From Polytrichum commune (taxonomy: Eukaryota; Streptophyta; Polytrichopsida; Polytrichales; Polytrichaceae), in the NCBI GenBank assembly GCA_950295325.1, contig OX485804.1, forward strand, positions 49,476,001 to 49,540,000: a stretch of DNA of 64,000 bases, read 5' to 3'. Under the pieces are notes generated by a model. The model made no database searches. It saw nothing but the letters and a program-made list of their open reading frames with translations, and was not told where the DNA came from. Every line of letters starts with the position of its first letter. The stretch's first letter is position 1. Positions 57,922-64,000 of this stretch are shown piece by piece. The translations under genes were made by a program, and so were the position numbers.

Positions 57922-59270
57922 AGCTTCCAAAAAAAAAAACCCCCTCTTCTCCACACCAACCTCTTTACTCCCACCACCTCCTCTCTACCACAACCTCCTA
58001 TGAGAGAGACAAAGTCCCCCTCTTATTCTCATCACATGGGCTTCTAATCACCCATTGGTCCAAAAGTAAACTAAGAATAAAACTAGAAGTAAGACTAAAA
58101 GGGTAAACTAAGAGTAAACTAAGAGTAAACTCAAAGTAAACAAGAAGGTAATCTATTTCTATTCCCTTTACTTTCCTCCAAATCAAAGAATCACAATGCA
58201 ATACTAAATAAGTACACATCTATATAGTGTACGTATTTACATACGACAACGCTCGTATGTGATAACGTAGTTGAGCCTAAAAGTGACACCTTTAAAAAAA
58301 ATTGCCTATTTCAAGAAGGTTAAATAGCTCAAACAAATTCAAAAAATGTCCATAGATTTGCAAAAATACAAAGTGTCTACACAATTTTTTCTCAAAAATG
58401 CGTGTTAAGAAATGGGCTTCTACTACCCACTGGGGGGGGGGGTCATTGATGTTGGATTGCTAGGTGAGAATCATCACTTCTATGAGATGAAAGTGTGGTC
58501 CCCCTTTTGTGGATCACTTCTTACACCGTCTTGTTGAGTGGATATGTCCTCGATTAGCCATTGAGATCGGCCAAAGTTGGTGCTCTTTTAAAGCGTTCCT
58601 GCATCTCTCTTACACCGATACTATGAATGACCAAAACGGTGGTATTTTGTACTTGATGCCGAACATGATTAATCGCTTTTAACAATGACTTACTCGATGG
58701 CATCACCTTTACTACACCAGAACTCACTCGTTGATAGCTTAAGGATGAAAAACGTGCGTCACCAAAAGGAAGGTTTCACTTTAAGGCACTTTTAACTTAA
58801 TCTCAAATCCCCCATCCCCACGTTTCGTGGACTCGGACCCTAATATAAACCGACCCCCAAACGTTCAATAAGACTTCATGCGAGATGTCGTACTTAAAAA
58901 AAAAATTGAACGTGACGTGGCATCCTCATCCGAACAGTGTCCTTATTTGTGGGTTATATTCGGTCAAAATCCTAGTGTTGTTTCCAAGTCCAACCAGTTG
59001 CATGTTGGGAGCTTTTTTTTTTCTTTACTAATTTGAGGTATATTCCCATAGGTTCCTCTCAAGGGATGGGTGATATTTTTCCTGAAGCCTTGAACTGCGA
59101 CCGGTTATTTCTCAAGCCCAACCCGTTTGTCCCCGGTCATCAATTAGAAAGGGGCGGGCACCCCAGTTTAGCCAAGTGGGATCCCCGAGCAGCATCCGGG
59201 CAGCATCCGGGGTGCCCGAACGGGCAAGGGCGGTGCCGGGGGGTTTCTTCAAGGAGGAGGAGGACCTGGG
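57922..59270. other. Repeat remnants; no gene seen
   Basis: To about 58260 this continues the repeat shared with 50060-50400. A G10 run lies at 58433-58442. At 58975-59140 there is a partial copy of element H, including the empty site for MITE E (59031-59050). The last 130 bp are GC-rich with two GCAGCATCCGGG units. Confidence 0.55.
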
Positions 59271-60844
59271 GGGCTGGGGATTCGTGGCACTCACTAAAAA
59301 TCATCCATCCAAGATATCGTGGATGAAGTGGCTCCAATAAAAAAAGCCCCCCTATGGGGTTGAGGGCCGATTCATTCAAATGTGACATCACTAGACTAAT
59401 TCGGGGTCTTTGACTCTATTTCCGGAATCAAATTGCCCAAAATAGTCATTTAGATGATTCCTGTGTTTTTTTCATCCGCATGGATGATTTTACTTGAGTG
59501 CCACGAATCCCCGGCCGACTTGGGGGGTCTTGTGACTACAGTCTAACCTCCTTAATTCGACACTCGTTTATACGACACCCTCGGTATTACGACACATTTT
59601 TGGGCTGGGGATTCGTGGCACTCACTAAAAATCATCCATCCAAGATATCGTGGATGAAGTGGCTCCAATAAAAAAAGCCCCCCTATGGGGTTGAGGGCCG
59701 ATTCATTCAAATGTGACATCACTAGACTAATTCGGGGTCTTTGACTCTATTTTCGGAATCAAATTGCCCAAAAATAGCCATTTAGATGATTCATGTGTTT
59801 TTTTCATCCGCACGGATGATTTTACTTGAGTGCCACGAATCCCCGGCCGACTTGGGGGGTCTTGTGACTACAGTCTAACCTCCTTAATTCGACACTCGTT
59901 TATACGACACCCTCGGTATTACGACACATTTTTGGGCTGGGGATTCGTGGCACTCAAGTAAAATCATCCATCCAAGATATCGTGGATGAAGTGGCTCCAA
60001 TAAAAAAAGCCCCCCTATGGGGTTGAGGGCCGATTTATTCGAATGTGACGTCACTAGACTAATTTGGGGCCTTTGACTCTATTTTCGGAATCAAATTGCC
60101 CAAAAATAGCCATTTAGATGATTCATGTGTTTTTTTCATCCGCACGGATGATTTTACTTGAGTGCCACGAATCCCCGGCCGACTTGGGGGGTCTTGTGAC
60201 TACAGTCTAACCTCCTTAATTCGACACTCGTTTATACGACACCCTCGGTATTACGACACATTTTTGGGCTGGGGATTCGTGGCACTCAAGTAAAATCATC
60301 CATCCAAGATATCGTGGATGAAGTGGCTCCAATAAAAAAAGCCCCCCTATGGGGTTGAGGGCCGATTTATTCGAATGTGACGTCACTAGACTAATTTGGG
60401 GCCTTTGACTCTATTTTCGGAATCAAATTGCCCAAAAATAGCCATTTAGATGATTCATGTGTTTTTTTCATCCGCACGGATGATTTTACTTGAGTGCCAC
60501 GAATCCCCGGCCGACTTGGGGGGTCTTGTGACTACAGTCTAACCTCCTTAATTCGACACTCGTTTATACGACACCCTCGGTATTACGACACATTTTTGGG
60601 CTGGGGATTCGTGGCACTCAAGTAAAATCATCCATCCAAGATATCGTGGATGAAGTGGCTCCAATAAAAAAAGCCCCCCTATGGGGTTGAGGGCCGATTT
60701 ATTCGAATGTGACGTCACTAGACTAATTTGGGGCCTTTGACTCTATTTTCGGAATCAAATTGCCCAAAAATAGCCATTTAGATGATTCATGTGTTTTTTT
60801 CATCCGCACGGATGATTTTACTTGAGTGCCACGAATCCCCAGCC
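59271..60844. repeat. Five-unit tandem array, 331-332 bp period
   Basis: Units start at 59271, 59602, 59934, 60266 and 60598, the last one partial. Each begins with a 246-bp inverted-repeat element (GGCTGGGGATTCGTGGCACT ... AGTGCCACGAATCCCCGGCC) and is followed by an 86-bp spacer. Units 3, 4 and 5 appear identical. Units 1 and 2 share older variants (CACTCACTAAAAATC, TCATTCAAATGTGACATC), and unit 1 has extra changes. Confidence 0.95.
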
Positions 60845-61526
60845 ACATTTTTGCACAACCAAACTTTTTAGTCCAAAACCTCCCTCTTTTATACGACTAT
60901 GCCACTCGGTAATGCGACGCTTAAAAACTCCGTTTTGTCGTATTAAAGAGGCAGTTAATGTTAAGACTCTTTTTATTTAATGTTATGTACATCTAAAATA
61001 CATCCATTTTCATTTGGGAATTACTTGGGGAACTTCACTTGCCATTGGGAACTTAATGATAATTAGGGTTACCAGTGTAGAATGGACATGGTTAGGGTTA
61101 GAGTGGCCCTCCTGCCTAGTACGTTGCTAAACATCATTGCATCATTATTGTCTAGTTTCTTATTGGAGAACTCTTTATCTTTTGGAGTTAATGAAATGAT
61201 TAGTTTCCAAAAGTTAGTAGGGAATTTAGATAAGTTGACGGTTGCTAACTTGGGTAGGCAACACCGGAGATCTTTGGACTCCTATTTCAAGGGTTCTTGA
61301 GAACATTTGCATTTGTTTGGAGTTATAAGTTATTATTTACCACCATCTATATTGCTTAAACTCGTTGTATATATATATTTTTAAGCTCATATTACTTATG
61401 TTTTGTGTATTGCCTCAATCATACGACAACTTTACGCCCTTTTGTCATATTAATGAGAAGATGGCACCTTGATAATACTACTTTCTTTTTTGTGTTTCCC
61501 AAACGTGTCATAGTAAAGAGGGAGAA
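59559..61526. mobile_element. Possible pogo/Tigger-like (Tc1/mariner) MITE hosting the array
   Basis: The array spacer starts ACAGTCTAACCTCCTTAATT and has CGACACTCG, ATACGACACC and TTACGACACA words. After the array the same kind of sequence recurs (CCTCTTTTATACGAC, GTCGTATTAAAGAGG) and near 61490-61525 its complement-like end (CGTGTCATAGTAAAGAGGG). Termini of the form CAGTNNAACCTC..TACGACA are typical of pogo-like elements. No transposase ORF is visible. Confidence 0.4.
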
Positions 61527-62375
61527 CAATACACTAAATACGAATGCATACACTAAATGTCAATAACCCTATGAAAGTAAGTAACCTTAAAAGTAAATTC
61601 AAACACTAAATATCAACTATGGTAATATGTGGAAGTTACATGTTTGAATTTAGTGTCAGTCAGGATATGAAAAAGAAAATGATAAAAGTAGAATTCCAAC
61701 ATATCTTCTAACACTAATTGCCAAGGAATTGAGAATTAGTGTTGACTCTTGAGCAGGGTAAGGTGGTAACAACATTAATTATAATCAAACACTAAGGGCC
61801 GCTTTACACCTAGGGCCGGGCCAATTCGTTGTGTAAGAGGCTTGAAATCCTCACTTGTGATTGGCCAAAAGGTTGAAATCGGTCTCAACCCCTTTACACA
61901 CCTAGAGGCTGGGCCAATTTGGTGGTATGATTTTTTTTAATCAAAAAATGCATGGTATGACACAACCCAAGCTCATTGAATTGGGTGCACCCAAAATGAA
62001 AGGTCAGTTCTTGCCCTCAGGGCCGATGTCAAATTTCAATAAAAAAAAACTTTAAAAATAAATAAATAAATATATATATGATTTTTTTTAGCAAAACCAT
62101 ATCCATTGGATTATGTGGTAATATGAACGGCTCTATACTAGATTATGCTAGATCCGTTGGATTATGCTAGATTTATGGAATCAGCCTAGCTTCTTGACCC
62201 TAAGACCTTTACATATGGGAAAATTGACCCCCATTATAATCTTATTATAATGTGTAGTTGAGGCCAACCTCCAACCCAAAAGGGGCTGAAATTTCATGCA
62301 ATCGGCCTCAAGGGGAATTGGCCCGGCCTCTAGGTGTAAAGCGGCCCTAAATATCATATTTAATGGATTGTAGTG
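61527..62375. mobile_element. 'CACTAAATATC' element copy, split by a nested MITE
   Basis: 61527-61795 matches the left arm of the palindrome at 53182-53445 with substitutions. It resumes at 62348 as AAATATCATATTTAATGG, so removing 61796-62347 plus one TAA restores a continuous element. Confidence 0.75.
61796..62347. mobile_element. PIF/Harbinger-like (Tourist-type) MITE
   Basis: 552 bp with TIRs GGGCCGCTTTACACCTAGG / CCTCTAGGTGTAAAGCGGCCC and TAA on both sides (61793-61795, 62348-62350), the 3-bp duplication of PIF/Harbinger transposons. It is inserted in the element above. Internally, CTTTACACACCTAGAGGCTG shows a second, partial terminal copy. Confidence 0.88.
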
Positions 62376-64000
62376 GAACATTCGATCATAATGAAATACA
62401 AACTACACAGAAATGGCGGCCAACGCAATCCGCACCGAGGGCGGGAGTGGGCCATGTCTCTAGACCCATTCTCGGAAACATCATTCGACTCGATGATCAT
62501 CTTTAAGGCCCGCTTCACACACACTCACTCACTCGATCGTGTGATTTGTCTTTTGAGACGTGCTTGTGCTTTTGGTGCCTCTTTCCTTTTTGGCTTTCCT
62601 TCTCATCACTAGAACAAACGAGCACCGAAAGCGGAGAACCGACCGCTACACCACTTCGTCTAATTAGTGTGGGTGAGAGATTCATGTGCGTTGGGAAATT
62701 AGTGTGGGGTTGGCCTTAGGTTTCGAGTACTTGCCTTCGTGAACATCATTTTGGATGAAACTTGTGTTTGTGGTTTCAAACACTTTATCCATGTATGTTA
62801 GGGTTTGGTTGTGATGCGCCATTGGTCGGAAACTAGACTCGAGCACAACCACGATTCGAGCACGGACTGGAAGTGTTCGTCTTTTCTTTGTTGCCAAGCT
62901 TAATAGAGGAGGAGTCACTTTATAACCGACTGAAGTAAGTAGGTATTTATTTATTAGTTGTTGCACTTTTGGTCTTTCAACTCATCTTTATTGTTAGGTT
63001 GTGCTTGTAATTCCAGTATTTGATAGATTAGAAGGTCAGTTATTGGATTTTGGTTACCAGTATTGCTCATCTTTGCTTTTTCCAACATTTCTTGCAAATG
63101 TACATGTTTGATTGAGGATAGTTGCATAATACAATTGAACGAAAACTTGAATTTTCATCCCAATATGCAAACGAAGAAGTCCACGCTAAATTGTCACACT
63201 AAAAATTACAATGGGCCACTCCAAACTATAATGAAAAAGAAGAAGTGTGGGTTGTTGGGAATCAGTGTGGCCCACACTAAATAGAAACAGTTACAGATCG
63301 GGTGAGTTTGAGAAAGAACCGGCTGAAGTTGAAGACGTCAGGATAATGACCGATCATTCTAGAGGAATCTATGGAATACACCTCAAATTAATAAAGAAAA
63401 ACTGAAAGATCACGCAACATGTAACCCGTTGGACTTGGCAACACTAGGAATTTGACCGCTTGTGTTTGAAAATCTCTTGGGACACTGCCACGGAGTGGAC
63501 TCCTTCGGCTCGGTGAGAGGGAATTCTCCCATATGAGCATATCTCTCATTCATCCAACGTAAAAATTGCGAAACAATATCTAGTCTGGAGGTTATTGTTT
63601 TTAGTCGATCTGACACCAAAATTAGTTTCAAAGACCTCAAATCAGTCTAGTGGAAGTTACTAAGGTTGACCTGACCACAAATCTATATGGGATAAGGTTT
63701 TCATCTTGGATGGAACAAAGGTGTGCTCATTTGTGATAATTCTCTCTCACCTTCCAACTTTGCTTTTGGTGGTGAACATGTCATGATGTATAAATAAGTA
63801 TGTGGCAATATTGTGGGTACTTCCCACTCCACAAACAATCTTGGTTGTTGGATTGGATCTCGAATTGTATCACTTGGTTAGGGTTTGTGATGAATCACGA
63901 AGATTGTCATTTCAGATTTTTTAAAATAAAAGTTAAGATGCAAACGTTAATATAGGTCAAAATGAAAGTTATTTCTCTCTTTGAGCAATCATATAGATGT
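62376..64000. other. Repeat remnants; no gene seen
   Basis: At 62505 TAAGGCCCGCTTCACAC looks like another Harbinger-type terminus. 63285-63400 is one left-terminal unit of element H. 63513-63750 is MITE G. Beyond that I see no ORF with a motif up to the window end. Confidence 0.45.
63513..63750. mobile_element. MITE family G, copy 3
   Basis: 238 bp with TIRs GTGAGAGGGAATTCTC / AATTCTCTCTCAC and inner pairing of CATCCAACGTAAAA-type words. Same layout and almost the same length as 3421-3660. Confidence 0.75.

Noticed and set aside
59271-60844. CRISPR-like regular repeats
   Set aside because: Both the 246-bp element and the 86-bp spacer repeat without variable spacers. It is a tandem array in a eukaryotic genome.

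Overview
The window looks like nuclear DNA of a land plant. Introns follow plant GT..AG rules, there is a short interstitial run of the plant telomere repeat (CCCTAAA) at 22209-22241, and most of the 64 kb is layered transposable elements. The two most informative protein families here (a MULE transposase, and a decayed gene that looks like ParB plus DNA methyltransferase) and the many unfamiliar MITEs fit a large repeat-rich genome, possibly a fern, lycophyte, bryophyte or gymnosperm. That placement is inference. No rRNA, tRNA, CRISPR or bacterial-type operon was seen.

Layout. 1-10.4 kb: MITEs of at least six families, one TIR element with three 68-bp terminal repeats, microsatellites, no convincing gene. 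11.0-14.1 kb: a very AT-rich block with a large foldback at its centre. 14.7-18.1 kb: nested MITEs and a PPR/PRORP-like gene scrap. 18.4-22.1 kb: a 3.75-kb CCGGA-rich element with perfect 5-bp target duplications and a gag-like ORF. 23.6-25.2 kb: a solo LTR. 26.1-28.6 kb: a two-exon MULE transposase whose 3' end is cut by an LTR end. 29.6-34.8 kb: a multi-exon gene with an acidic N-terminus, a ParB-like GNHR module and a permuted SAM-methyltransferase module, interrupted by several stops. 35-46 kb: LTRs of one family in both orientations. 38.4-40.4 and 46.7-49.5 kb: a direct duplication carrying an unrecognised single-exon 318-residue gene, intact in both copies. 49.5-64 kb: foldbacks, a perfect 264-bp-arm palindrome, a five-unit 332-bp tandem array grown from nested transposons, and more MITEs.

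Genes and working order. Only three loci look able to make protein: the MULE transposase and the two 318-residue paralogues. The gag-like ORF needs one frameshift to reach its ATG. The ParB/methyltransferase locus appears to be a decayed member of a family that may have intact members elsewhere. The paralogous copies inside this window supply their own empty sites: one MITE insertion can be read directly against the uninterrupted duplicate.

Limits: all alignments were made by eye, so identity figures and repeat edges are approximate. Family names for MITEs rest on TIR and TSD structure only.
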